49,447 nt of DNA, from contig CAKOLW010000009.1 of NCBI GenBank assembly GCA_934096405.1, positions 1-49,447 of the forward strand. The letters are read 5' to 3'. The stretch's first letter is position 1, and each line of letters opens with the position of its first letter. This document shows, piece by piece, positions 16,296 through 24,618 of the stretch. This DNA comes from an uncultured Bacilli bacterium (GTDB lineage Bacteria; Bacillota_I; Bacilli_A; RF39; UBA660). Under the pieces are notes generated by a model, which was not told where the DNA came from, ran no database searches, and was given only the letters and a program-made list of their open reading frames with translations. A program made the position numbers and the translations under genes.

Positions 16296-17272
16296 TAAAG
16301 GCCTCTATATTTAACACAATATTCTTCATATGTAAGATTTTCATTTTTAATAATAGTTGCTACTTCAACACCAACATATCTATAATGCCAAGGTTCATAC
16401 TCATATCCAGTCATATATACTTTATCTTTAGGATATCTCATTATAAAACCATATTTATGAGCATTTTGTTGTAGCCATTCAAACTGAGGTGTATCTTCAA
16501 AATATTCCTCTAATGTACCATCTGTACTTAAATCCATCGCAAGACCAGTTTGATGTTCACTTGAATTAGGTCTAGCAGAATACTTATCAGCGTTTTCTCT
16601 ACCTCTTTCGTTTACATTTCTATTATATATTCTAGTTTGCAAATCTTCACTTCTATAACCACTTTGTAAAATAATATATAATCCATCATTTCTCATTTGA
16701 CTAACCATATTTTCCATAGCTTCAGCAGCTGTTTTCTCCATTCTTTGTCCTTCAATATTAACTAAATTCTTAGGCTCTATTCCACTAGGAAGTATATGAT
16801 ACTTGTTAACTAAAACTAATAAATCATCCGGATCACTTACTTCTCTCATATTAGTATAATATTCATGGTCTAAATCAGTATTAACATTCATAATAATTTT
16901 TTCTGTACTTAAATCACTATTTTTATTCTTATAATCTATATATCTTTCAATATTCTCTATATGAAAATACTTAACCTTAGAAAACTCACTCAAATAATCA
17001 TACTTTTTATCTATCTTATTAATTTCTTCATCACTCATATTACTCTTAATAGTATTACTTTCTTCTTTAGAATAACCTAATTCAGTTAGCTTATCTTTAA
17101 TAACATCATCTTCTTTCTTAGTTTTTTCTGTATCAGTATTATTAGTATTAATTTCTTTATCATTATTTAAAAATTTATATAAACTTTTAATACCAAACAC
17201 ACCAAGACAAACAACTAATAATAAAATAAATATATTTCCAAAATTAACTTTAACCTTCTTTTTCTTTCTCAT
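16292..17272 (-). CDS. VanY-type D-alanyl-D-alanine carboxypeptidase
   Basis: 326 residues, with an N-terminal membrane anchor (about 11-30) and a charged coiled linker. The C-terminal peptidase M15B domain carries the zinc site 'SSEHQTGLAMDLS' (S-x-H-x2-G-x-A-x-D) and 'EPWHYRYVG' (E-P-W-H), with 'LQSGYRS' before it. Such enzymes trim the terminal D-Ala of peptidoglycan stem peptides outside the cell. All catalytic and zinc residues are intact. A resistance role is not implied: there is no VanRS/HAX cluster nearby. Confidence 0.9.
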   Translation of the reverse strand: MRKKKKVKVNFGNIFILLLVVCLGVFGIKSLYKFLNNDKEINTNNTDTEKTKKEDDVIKDKLTELGYSKEESNTIKSNMSDEEINKIDKKYDYLSEFSKVKYFHIENIERYIDYKNKNSDLSTEKIIMNVNTDLDHEYYTNMREVSDPDDLLVLVNKYHILPSGIEPKNLVNIEGQRMEKTAAEAMENMVSQMRNDGLYIILQSGYRSEDLQTRIYNRNVNERGRENADKYSARPNSSEHQTGLAMDLSTDGTLEEYFEDTPQFEWLQQNAHKYGFIMRYPKDKVYMTGYEYEPWHYRYVGVEVATIIKNENLTYEEYCVKYRGLY

Positions 17273-17333
17273 GATACCACCTACACTAATTATACTACTT
17301 TTTAAATAAAATATCTCTTTAATTTTAGTTATT

Positions 17334-17996
17334 TTACATAGATACTTTTTTCTCTAAACTAATCCACTTTACTAATCCATAAACATTAATTAATAAATAA
17401 CCAATTGAAACAATCAACATCATGTAAGAATTAGGACTCTTATTTATCACATTAATAATCCATATAGAAAGGTCAAAAATATTATTAAATAACCAAATAA
17501 CCCAACACTCTTTAAATCTTAAATTCATTAAGATAATACCACATAAATTTATAATATTACTACTAGAATCTAAAAATGCTAACTGTTGATTAGGAATTTT
17601 AGTTAATAAGTATCCCAGCAATAAACTACCAACAATGCAACTACTAATAATTATAATGGAGTTCTTAACTGTAAAACCTCTAACATTAACTTCGTTTTTA
17701 TTATTTCTATTACTATTCCAATTAAAATAACCATATACTTGGGCTGGAAAAAATATTAAAACTGATATAATTGCAATACCAAATAAATTATTTTTATAAG
17801 ATATATATGCATTAAATAAACAAAACAATGAACCAAATATATAATTATAAGCTTTTCCTATGCTGGCATAATAAACATTCAAAAGACCACACATAAGAGT
17901 AATTGTACCTACAAAATAATCTTTTGTTAATATTCCACACATAATGGAAAAAAATATAATAGAAATTGTAAATATCACATTCTTTTTACTCTTCAT
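17334..17996 (-). CDS. pnuC: Nicotinamide riboside transporter PnuC-like
   Basis: 220 residues with seven to eight predicted membrane helices. The family pattern 'KAYNYIFGSLFCLFNAYISYKNNLFGIAIISVLIFFPAQVYGYFNW' and, in the second half, 'LRFKECWVIWLFNNIFDLSIW' matches PnuC, a facilitator that takes up nicotinamide riboside for NAD synthesis. I saw no known NAD or thiamine riboswitch in its 5' region (17997-18100), so its control is not evident. Confidence 0.82.
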   Translation of the reverse strand: MKSKKNVIFTISIIFFSIMCGILTKDYFVGTITLMCGLLNVYYASIGKAYNYIFGSLFCLFNAYISYKNNLFGIAIISVLIFFPAQVYGYFNWNSNRNNKNEVNVRGFTVKNSIIIISSCIVGSLLLGYLLTKIPNQQLAFLDSSSNIINLCGIILMNLRFKECWVIWLFNNIFDLSIWIINVINKSPNSYMMLIVSIGYLLINVYGLVKWISLEKKVSM

Positions 17997-18142
17997 ATTT
18001 TAATTCTCCAATCTCTCTTATGCATAATTATACTACTAATTAATTAAATAATCTTCTAAATTTAATAATTTTACACAATAGAAATTATACATTAAAATTA
18101 ACATAATATTTAATATTAACTGGATCTCATTCAGATTTATTT

Positions 18143-18169
18143 AATATGTAAGAAATTACATATTTTTTT
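18143..18169 (+). terminator. Strong terminator-like hairpin upstream of dacF, with no gene in front
   Basis: AATATGTAA, GAAA tetraloop, TTACATATT, then a run of T (18163-18169). On the plus strand only the 5' region of the divergent pnuC precedes it, so it must end a small RNA or act as an attenuator in the dacF leader. The rest of the 219-bp gap (17997-18215) shows only AT-rich sequence. Confidence 0.65.
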
Positions 18170-18215
18170 AGTAATTTAAAAGAATAAAAAGAATACCATT
18201 TATTAAGAGGTGTTT

Positions 18216-19379
18216 ATGAAAAAAATAATTATATTGTTTATCTCTTTATTTTTATGTATAGGAATATATAAATGTGAAGAAGAACCAAGTGCAGTCACAT
18301 TAAATAGTGAAGCAGGAATAATAATGGAAGCAAGTACTAATAAAGTATTATTTGAAAAAGATGCCGAAAAAGAAATGGCACCAGCTTCCATGACAAAAAT
18401 AATGACACTTTTACTTATAATGGAAGAAATAGATAAAGGAAATTTAAAATATGATGATGAAGTATTGATAAGTAAAAATGCTGCAAATATGGGTGGAAGT
18501 CAAATATATTTAGAAGAAAACTCCAAAAGTACAGTAAAAGAATTAGTAACATCAATAGGTATAGGTTCAGCTAATGATGCATCTGTTGCAATGGCAGAAA
18601 AAATAGGTGGAACTGTAGAAAACTTTGTAAATATGATGAATAAGCGTGCTAAAGAATTAGGATGTACTCATACCAACTTTATGAACCCACATGGACTTGA
18701 TACTGAAGGACACTACTCATCTGCTAAAGACATGGCTTTAATCGCAAGTGAATTATTAAAACATGAAAACATATTAGAAATAACTGGAACATATGAAACA
18801 ACTATAACACATCAAAATGGTAAAAGTATCTGGCTTGTTAACACTAACTCATTAATAAGATTCTATAGTGGTCTTGATGGCCTTAAAACAGGATTCACAG
18901 ACAAAGCAGGTTATTGTTTAACTGGTACAATGAAAAGGAATGACATGAGATTAATAACAGTAGTAATGAATGCAAAAGAAAAAGAAGACAGAAATACAGA
19001 TACAATAAATATGATGGAATATGCATTTAGTAATTTTTATAAAGAAACCTTAGTAAAAAGTGATAAACCTTTAGGTACAATATTTATTGACAATGCTAAA
19101 AAAAGACAAGTAAATTATTACCTAGAAAAAGATGCAAATGTAATACTAGATAAAAACACTAAAGATATAAAATATAAATATGATATGCACCTAAATGAAG
19201 TATCAGCACCATTAAAAAAAGGAGATGTAGTAGGTACTCTTACACTACAGTACAACAATAACTTAGTAAACTATAACTTAATAGTAAAAGAAGACATAAA
19301 AAAAACAAACTTCTTTGGTAGAATGACTAACTATTTAAAAGATATACTTAATGGCAACATTAATGTTATCAACATTTGA
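18216..19379 (+). CDS. dacF: D-alanyl-D-alanine carboxypeptidase, DacF-like
   Basis: 387 residues; ATG 18216 after AGAGGTG. A signal peptide precedes a peptidase S11 domain with all three motifs: S-M-T-K (residues about 57-60), S-A-N and K-T-G (in 'GLKTGFTDKAGYC'). A C-terminal beta domain (PBP5_C-like) and an amphipathic end for membrane contact follow. The enzyme removes the last D-Ala of peptidoglycan pentapeptides. In B. subtilis dacF is the gene before spoIIAA and is made in the forespore; here four genes are inserted before spoIIAA, but the order suggests orthology. Confidence 0.87.
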   Translation: MKKIIILFISLFLCIGIYKCEEEPSAVTLNSEAGIIMEASTNKVLFEKDAEKEMAPASMTKIMTLLLIMEEIDKGNLKYDDEVLISKNAANMGGSQIYLEENSKSTVKELVTSIGIGSANDASVAMAEKIGGTVENFVNMMNKRAKELGCTHTNFMNPHGLDTEGHYSSAKDMALIASELLKHENILEITGTYETTITHQNGKSIWLVNTNSLIRFYSGLDGLKTGFTDKAGYCLTGTMKRNDMRLITVVMNAKEKEDRNTDTINMMEYAFSNFYKETLVKSDKPLGTIFIDNAKKRQVNYYLEKDANVILDKNTKDIKYKYDMHLNEVSAPLKKGDVVGTLTLQYNNNLVNYNLIVKEDIKKTNFFGRMTNYLKDILNGNINVINI

Positions 19380-19404
19380 CTTAAGCACTAAACTATACTA
19401 TAAT
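19376..19404 (+). promoter_or_regulatory. Sigma-A promoter of the amidoligase gene, overlapping dacF stop
   Basis: TTGACT (19376-19381), 17 nt, TATAAT (19399-19404). The -35 box contains the TGA stop codon of dacF. Confidence 0.85.
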
Positions 19405-19426
19405 ACATCCCTGAACGGGGGATAAT

Positions 19427-21139
19427 ATGGAAGAATTAATAAATTATGCTAAAAACATATGTGACTTAGATGTTACAAAAATAACTACAAGAGAAGAATT
19501 AATAGAAAAAATAATAAATCAACATGAAATTAAAATAAATTTTATATTTCAATATCTAACAGAAGAAGAAAAAAGAAAATATTGTCATTTACTAAGACAT
19601 CAAAATCTATATTATTATTTACAAAACTTTAATTTACAAGAAAGACTAAATATAATCAAAGATATCGCAAAACATATAGATGGAAATAAAATTTATTCTT
19701 TAACACTTAATGAAAATAATGGATATAAATATCAAATATTAAAAATATGTCATGATAAAATAGACCAACTTTATGTATATAAAATAATCGCAACTATACA
19801 AAGTGAAAGAGTAAGAAAAAAGTGTATGGATTTATTCATACATTCCTCATTTTACAGAAAATTAATAATACAAACTTTAAGTGAAAAATCAAAAGAAGAG
19901 TATATAAACAATTTAGAAAAAACAAAAGATAAAGTTGATGTAATACTACTACTTAAAGATAATGAGAAAATTAAATATTATGCATCACTTCCAGAATATA
20001 GTGATTATAGGTCAGATTTAGTTATTGGAACTAAAGATGAGGACTTTATAATAAGCAAATTTAAAGAAATAAAAGTAAATAAATTCAGATTAAATCTTAT
20101 AAAAAAGGTAGAAAATAATGAACTTAGAATAAAATTAATACAAATGTTAGATGATAAAAAAATGATTGATTTCTTATTAACAAATGAACAAACTGAGTCA
20201 AAAAATTTAAATGATTTACCTGGCACCAAAATAAGTGAAGATATAACTATAGGTATTGAACTTGAATGTTGTAATAAAAAAATAGGAGACTATCGTGGTT
20301 TAAAAAATATATTTAAATCTTATCAAATAAAAAGAGATTCATCTGTAAGAAAAGGATTTGAAATAACAAGTCCAGTAATAAGATATACACCTGAAGATAT
20401 AAATACTTTAAAAAATGTATGTGAACTACTAAAAAAATATAATTTTTACACAGATAAAACTTGTGGTGGACATATTCACATTGGTGCTTCTTACTTAAAT
20501 AGAAGAGAAGACTTTTTAATGCTAATTTATTTGTATACAAACGCTGAAGATATATTATATTACATTAGTGATAAAGCAAAAACAATTAAAAGAATAGGTG
20601 TAAAAAGATATGCTTCAAAAACAAAAAAGAATTATATAAAAGCAGTTGATGAAGGACTTTTTGATGAAAATGAATTAAATGGTTCTATTAAGGATGTATT
20701 TGAAAAAGTAAATAATAGTAGGTACAAAGGAATGAATTTAAAAAACATTGGTGGTGTGGTAAAAAATACAATAGAATTTAGAATGCCTAATGGAGAAATA
20801 AACTTTGAGGAATTATTATTAAATATAAAATTATTTGCTAGATTAATTGAAATGTCACACAAACTTAATGATACATGTATAAGTAAAGAAATAAAAAATA
20901 AAGCATTACTTCTAGCTGAAACTAAAGATGAAAAAGAAAGATTAGAATTATTCTTAGATATACTATTTACTGATGAAGAAGAAAAACAAAAATATAGACA
21001 AAGATACATAAATAATAAAAAAATAGATCTAATGAATACAGGTAATTTATTAAATGAAATAAAAACTACTTTATTTGGTATAGAAAATATAGCATTTGAT
21101 GAAAAAACTAAAACTTTAATTAAAAAAAGTGTTAATTAA
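19427..21139 (+). CDS. Amidoligase-domain protein with long helical N-terminal region
   Basis: 570 residues; ATG 19427, weak GGGGGA site. Residues 1-270 are helical and charged, without a recognised domain. Residues about 275-500 match the putative amidoligase family (glutamine-synthetase-like fold): 'ITIGIELECC', 'RDSSVRKGFEITSP', 'TCGGHIHIGASYL' (metal-binding G-G-H-x-H) and 'NTIEFRMPNGEINFEE'. These enzymes are thought to form amide bonds on peptides or proteins in small-molecule or phage-related clusters. No obvious substrate peptide or aminotransferase partner is adjacent. The domain call is firm; the substrate is unknown. Confidence 0.78.
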   Translation: MEELINYAKNICDLDVTKITTREELIEKIINQHEIKINFIFQYLTEEEKRKYCHLLRHQNLYYYLQNFNLQERLNIIKDIAKHIDGNKIYSLTLNENNGYKYQILKICHDKIDQLYVYKIIATIQSERVRKKCMDLFIHSSFYRKLIIQTLSEKSKEEYINNLEKTKDKVDVILLLKDNEKIKYYASLPEYSDYRSDLVIGTKDEDFIISKFKEIKVNKFRLNLIKKVENNELRIKLIQMLDDKKMIDFLLTNEQTESKNLNDLPGTKISEDITIGIELECCNKKIGDYRGLKNIFKSYQIKRDSSVRKGFEITSPVIRYTPEDINTLKNVCELLKKYNFYTDKTCGGHIHIGASYLNRREDFLMLIYLYTNAEDILYYISDKAKTIKRIGVKRYASKTKKNYIKAVDEGLFDENELNGSIKDVFEKVNNSRYKGMNLKNIGGVVKNTIEFRMPNGEINFEELLLNIKLFARLIEMSHKLNDTCISKEIKNKALLLAETKDEKERLELFLDILFTDEEEKQKYRQRYINNKKIDLMNTGNLLNEIKTTLFGIENIAFDEKTKTLIKKSVN

Positions 21140-21207
21140 GTGTAAAAAATTCAATATAAATTAGTAATAATTAGGTTTTAATGATACCATAGTATTGGTG
21201 AAGATAG

Positions 21208-22239
21208 ATGAAATGTGTAGAATTAAAAGGAGTAAAAACTCTTGAAATAGTAGAAAAAGAAGAACCAGTTAAAGATGGTAAAAGAGTAATATTTAAAGTT
21301 AATACCTGCGGAATATGTGGTTCTGATATCCATTATTGGGATATGGGTAATCCAAATGGACTAGTAATGGGACACGAATTTAGTGGTACAGTTATTGATC
21401 CAGGAGAAAGAACTGACTTAAGTGTTGGTGATAGAATTACAGGTTTACCAATAAGTCCTTGCGAAAATTGTGATGCTTGTAAAAGTGGTAATCCACAATA
21501 TTGTACTGATACTTGGACTCATGCAGTTGGTCTATCTTTAGACTATAGTGGTGGATATGCAGAAGTATCTAGTTGTCATGCAAAAATGGTAAGAAAATTA
21601 CCTGAAGAAGTAACAGATGAAGAAGCTTGTATGGTTGAACCATCCGCAGTTAGTTTACACGCAGTAAAACTTGCAAATATAATGGTTGGAGATAAAGTGT
21701 GTATAATTGGTGGTGGTATCATTGGACTTATGGCTGCTGAATTTGCTAAAAAAGAAGGAGCTACTTATGTAACACTACTTGAAACAAACTCATCTCGTGG
21801 AGAAAAATCACTAAAATATGGTTATGTAGATGAATACTATAATGCGTTAGATGAAAAAACTATTCCTAGTCTTAAAGAGAAAACAAATGGTGGATTTGAT
21901 AAAGTAATTGAATGTTGTGGTAATAGTGGAGCTGTTACTGAAAGCATGTTACTAACTAAAAATGGAGGTACAATAATTTTAGTAGGAGTATCAATGACAC
22001 CTGTTACAGTACCAACAGTCATACCAGTAATGGGAGAAATAACAATGAAAGGTTCTATTGCATATAGCGAATTTGATTTTGACAGAACAATTGAATTAAT
22101 AAAAGATAAACAACTAGATGTAACTAAATATATAGATGATATAGTACCTCTAGAAAAAGCACAAGAGTCATTTGAAAGGCTTACAAGTGGCAAAGATGAT
22201 GCTATAAAAATAATATTTAAACCAAATATGAAGAACTAA
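21208..22239 (+). CDS. Zinc-dependent alcohol dehydrogenase (sorbitol/threonine dehydrogenase type)
   Basis: 343 residues, ATG 21208. The MDR superfamily plan is complete: catalytic zinc ligands in 'CGICGSDIHYWD' and 'GHEFSG', structural zinc Cys cluster 'CENCDACKSGNPQYC' (residues about 91-105), and a Rossmann fold with 'VCIIGGGIIGLMAAEFAKKEGA'. The acidic residue after the last beta strand ('LLETN') suggests NAD rather than NADP. Butanediol, sorbitol and threonine dehydrogenases share this pattern, so the substrate is open. Confidence 0.87.
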   Translation: MKCVELKGVKTLEIVEKEEPVKDGKRVIFKVNTCGICGSDIHYWDMGNPNGLVMGHEFSGTVIDPGERTDLSVGDRITGLPISPCENCDACKSGNPQYCTDTWTHAVGLSLDYSGGYAEVSSCHAKMVRKLPEEVTDEEACMVEPSAVSLHAVKLANIMVGDKVCIIGGGIIGLMAAEFAKKEGATYVTLLETNSSRGEKSLKYGYVDEYYNALDEKTIPSLKEKTNGGFDKVIECCGNSGAVTESMLLTKNGGTIILVGVSMTPVTVPTVIPVMGEITMKGSIAYSEFDFDRTIELIKDKQLDVTKYIDDIVPLEKAQESFERLTSGKDDAIKIIFKPNMKN

Positions 22240-22255
22240 ATAAAGTTCTTTTTTT
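22231..22255 (+). terminator. Terminator of the alcohol dehydrogenase gene
   Basis: AAGAACT (22231-22237) and AGTTCTT (22244-22250) followed by T residues; the stop codon lies in the hairpin. Confidence 0.85.
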
Positions 22256-22299
22256 CTATCTATTGCCCTTACAAATAAAATATAAATTCATAATATATA

Positions 22300-22321
22300 C
22301 TAGAAATAGTAATATTTCTAG
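22300..22321 (+). promoter_or_regulatory. 8-bp inverted repeat upstream of the micro-ORF
   Basis: CTAGAAAT (22300-22307) and ATTTCTAG (22314-22321), a perfect 8-bp inverted repeat ending right at the GAAGGATGG ribosome site of the 21-codon ORF. It could be an operator or a hairpin that masks translation. Confidence 0.55.
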
Positions 22322-22332
22322 AAGGATGGCAC

Positions 22333-22398
22333 ATGAAAAATATATATAATAAAATTATAAATAGATTTAAAATTATAAACAGGAAGAAGGGTGAATAA
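22333..22398 (+). CDS. 21-codon ORF directly in front of the BclA-like gene
   Basis: ATG 22333 with GAAGGATGG upstream; its TAA stop (22396-22398) touches the ATG of the next gene. The product is short and very basic (seven Lys/Arg of 21 residues) with no Cys. The abutting arrangement suggests translational coupling or a leader function rather than an independent protein. Confidence 0.45.
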   Translation: MKNIYNKIINRFKIINRKKGE

Positions 22399-22881
22399 AT
22401 GAACAATTCATACATGCGAGCATATTGCAAAGTACAAGAATACAATCAAAATCATATAAATTCAGGATGTTGTTGCTTTGATGAAGTAGATAACACATCA
22501 GTTGCACAGTTAAGAAGTACCACAGCGCAAACACTAAGTGCAGTAAATCAATTTGTTACTTTTAATACTTCAAATAGTTTTAGAAATGCAACAGTTACTG
22601 GAGAAAGTATAACTGTTAATGAATCTGGCAGATACCTAATAAATTATGGATTTAATGCATCAGCTGGTCAAAACTCAGCACTAAGTTTATACATAAATGG
22701 AGTAGAAAATGCTTCTACTAGATTAACAATATTAGGTGAATCAGGGGACTTATCTTCAAGTATAATACTTAATTTAAATGCAGGTGATGTAATAACTATG
22801 AGAGTATCAGCCTATACAGCAAGTGTAACATTACCAGCAGACACACTAAATGCCTATATAACACTAACTGAAGCAGTTTAA
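22399..22881 (+). CDS. BclA C-terminal-like (C1q/TNF-fold) surface protein
   Basis: 160 residues, ATG 22399 with GAAGGGTG upstream. Residues 1-35 are hydrophilic with a CCC group. The rest (about 40-160) reads as the jelly-roll domain found at the C-terminus of BclA exosporium glycoproteins: 'VNQFVTFNTS', 'ITVNESGRYLINYGFNAS', 'ALSLYINGVENASTRL', 'SSIILNLNAGDVITMRVSA'. Gly-x-x collagen repeats that normally precede it are absent and there is no signal peptide, as expected for a protein made in the mother cell. A spore-surface role is inferred from the fold and genomic context. Confidence 0.75.
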   Translation: MNNSYMRAYCKVQEYNQNHINSGCCCFDEVDNTSVAQLRSTTAQTLSAVNQFVTFNTSNSFRNATVTGESITVNESGRYLINYGFNASAGQNSALSLYINGVENASTRLTILGESGDLSSSIILNLNAGDVITMRVSAYTASVTLPADTLNAYITLTEAV

Positions 22882-22882
22882 T

Positions 22883-22905
22883 AAAAGAGCATAATTGCTC
22901 TTTTT
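22883..22905 (+). terminator. Terminator of the BclA-like gene
   Basis: AGAGCA and TGCTCT arms with flanking A and T runs. Confidence 0.85.
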
Positions 22906-22933
22906 ATATGTTTAAGTACTTTACAGTAAACTT

Positions 22934-22980
22934 TACGACAAGTCAAAAACAAAAAAGCGATTCACCATATTTTTGTCGTA
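22934..22980. promoter_or_regulatory. Inverted pair of TGTCGTA sites (Spo0A-box-like, one mismatch)
   Basis: TACGACAA (22934-22941) and TTGTCGTA (22973-22980) form a spaced 8-bp inverted repeat. Each half differs by one base from the Spo0A box TGTCGAA. The pair lies upstream of the membrane-protein gene at 23024. Either a regulator-binding pair or a hairpin is possible. Confidence 0.4.
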
Positions 22981-23023
22981 TATATATTTAGAGGGCAATA
23001 AAAGTCTTCTAGAAAGGAGTCAA

Positions 23024-24202
23024 ATGAAAAAACTTATATTATTACTAATTATGCTAATTAGCATACCAAATCTAAAATGTGAAGAAAAGGAGGTAGAATA
23101 CAAATGGTATAAACTGATTGAAAATGATGTTCATTATGAAAGTGATGTTGAAAATAGTTGTGAATATTTTGATAAAGAAGATACTAAATATACTGAATTT
23201 AAATATAGTATGGACTTACCAGCAAAAAAAGAAGGAAGAATTATTGAAAAGTATAACCCAAATATAAACCTACATCGTCAATATTTCAACATACTAAAAA
23301 TAAATGGATTTTTTGTAGAATGGAATGAATCAGTTAATATTATAGATATTAATTTTCAAACAAATGAAAATAAAAATATTGATTTTAGTATAGATGATTA
23401 CTACAGTAAAATAGCAGATCAAAACGATAATACTTTTATGTCTTTAAAAAACATAGAAGAAATACGTATAAATTTTCCTAATACAGTTGATGCTAGTGAC
23501 TTTATAATAGTCATGAAATACAAAAAAAGAAATAAAGAATTCTTAGGTATGAATTTTCAACTAATGCTTACTAATGAAATATCACTAAATGCATTTTATA
23601 CATACAATGAAATAATGGAAAATAATTGTGAAGATAACATATGCACATTAACAACTAAAATAAATATAGATAAAATGTATAAAGAAAATATTAATTTTAA
23701 AACCATTTTATATAGATATAAAGATACACTTTATAAATGCTATTCATTAGAAAAACTTTATGCACCTGGTTACTATAAAGAATTAGATGGATACATTAAA
23801 GATGAAACTAATTTTAAAATAATAGAAAAAGACAATAAAGCACCAATTGAAGAAGATAACAACACAACTGAAGATATAACCAACAATAATGGCAATAATG
23901 AAGAAACAGATAACATAAAAAAAACTATACCTGAAGAAAATAATAACGAAAGTAGTTTACCAGAAAATATTGAAATTCTAAATGATTACAACTATATAAA
24001 TACAGATTATGAACCAGAAGAAATATCAAATGCTAATAACTTAACACCTCCTAAAAGTACAGTTGCTTTTGTAGAAAAAATTGACAACAAAAATGTTGAA
24101 AAAACAGATAAATACTATATAATTTTATCAAGTCTAATATTATTACTTATTTTGATAACCATAAGAATTATAAAAAATATCAAGAAATGTCGAACGAAAT
24201 AA
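23024..24202 (+). CDS. Exported membrane-anchored protein of unknown function
   Basis: 392 residues; ATG 23024 follows AAAGGAG and opens a signal peptide (residues 1-20). The longer frame from 22973 has no such features. The ectodomain has a beta-rich part (about 21-265) with four Cys, then a low-complexity Asn/Glu/Thr linker (about 270-350), and ends in a membrane helix (about 365-385) with a basic tail. No family was recognised. Its place directly before spoIIAA and the TGTCGWA-type sites in front suggest a possible role in sporulation or in the envelope. Confidence 0.7.
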   Translation: MKKLILLLIMLISIPNLKCEEKEVEYKWYKLIENDVHYESDVENSCEYFDKEDTKYTEFKYSMDLPAKKEGRIIEKYNPNINLHRQYFNILKINGFFVEWNESVNIIDINFQTNENKNIDFSIDDYYSKIADQNDNTFMSLKNIEEIRINFPNTVDASDFIIVMKYKKRNKEFLGMNFQLMLTNEISLNAFYTYNEIMENNCEDNICTLTTKINIDKMYKENINFKTILYRYKDTLYKCYSLEKLYAPGYYKELDGYIKDETNFKIIEKDNKAPIEEDNNTTEDITNNNGNNEETDNIKKTIPEENNNESSLPENIEILNDYNYINTDYEPEEISNANNLTPPKSTVAFVEKIDNKNVEKTDKYYIILSSLILLLILITIRIIKNIKKCRTK

Positions 24203-24220
24203 ATATCTAATTTTGTCGAA
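24188..24220 (+). promoter_or_regulatory. Two Spo0A boxes in front of spoIIAA
   Basis: TGTCGAA occurs at 24188-24194 and 24214-24220 in the same direction, 26 bp apart; the second is part of TTTTGTCGAAT, an excellent match to the 0A box. In B. subtilis phosphorylated Spo0A activates the spoIIA operon through such sites. The first lies over the end of the upstream gene. Confidence 0.7.
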
Positions 24221-24270
24221 TATGTATAAAAGTCAAAAAAAATAAACTATATTTAGTGTGAGGTACAAAA

Positions 24271-24618
24271 ATGCTTAAAATAGAAATGGAATTTAAGAAA
24301 GGAATATTTTTTATAAGACTAGAGGGATTACTAACAAAAAGTAATGTTAATAAATTTATAAATGAATGTGTACCAGTTATACTAAAACATGGTATAAGAT
24401 ATGTTGTTATAAATTTAGATAAAGTTAATGCAATAGATTTGAAAGGAATTGAAGCACTTATGGAAATAAATGATATAGTAAGAGAAAATAAAGGAAGAAC
24501 AACTTTATGTAGTTTAACTAATAAAGAAGTAAAAGAAATAATTTATGAATATGACAATAATAATAGTTTTTTTGAAACTAGTAATGAACTAACTGCTTTA
24601 GGAGTGATGAAATTATGA
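24271..24618 (+). CDS. spoIIAA: SpoIIAA-like anti-sigma factor antagonist (STAS domain) lacking the phospho-serine
   Basis: 115 residues with colinear similarity to B. subtilis SpoIIAA from 'FIRLEG' through 'GIRYVVINLDKVNAID' to the C-terminal 'ALGV'. SpoIIAA normally frees sigma-F by binding the anti-sigma kinase SpoIIAB, which inactivates it by phosphorylating Ser58 in D-S-S-G. Here that motif reads D-L-K-G (residues 56-59), so neither serine is present. The gene overlaps sigF by 4 nt and no spoIIAB is found between them. Orthology is supported by operon position; the switch mechanism must differ. Confidence 0.85.
   Translation: MLKIEMEFKKGIFFIRLEGLLTKSNVNKFINECVPVILKHGIRYVVINLDKVNAIDLKGIEALMEINDIVRENKGRTTLCSLTNKEVKEIIYEYDNNNSFFETSNELTALGVMKL

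Noticed and set aside
16292..17272. Vancomycin-resistance gene
   Set aside because: VanY-type carboxypeptidases are common housekeeping envelope enzymes; no VanR/S/H/A/X genes are present.
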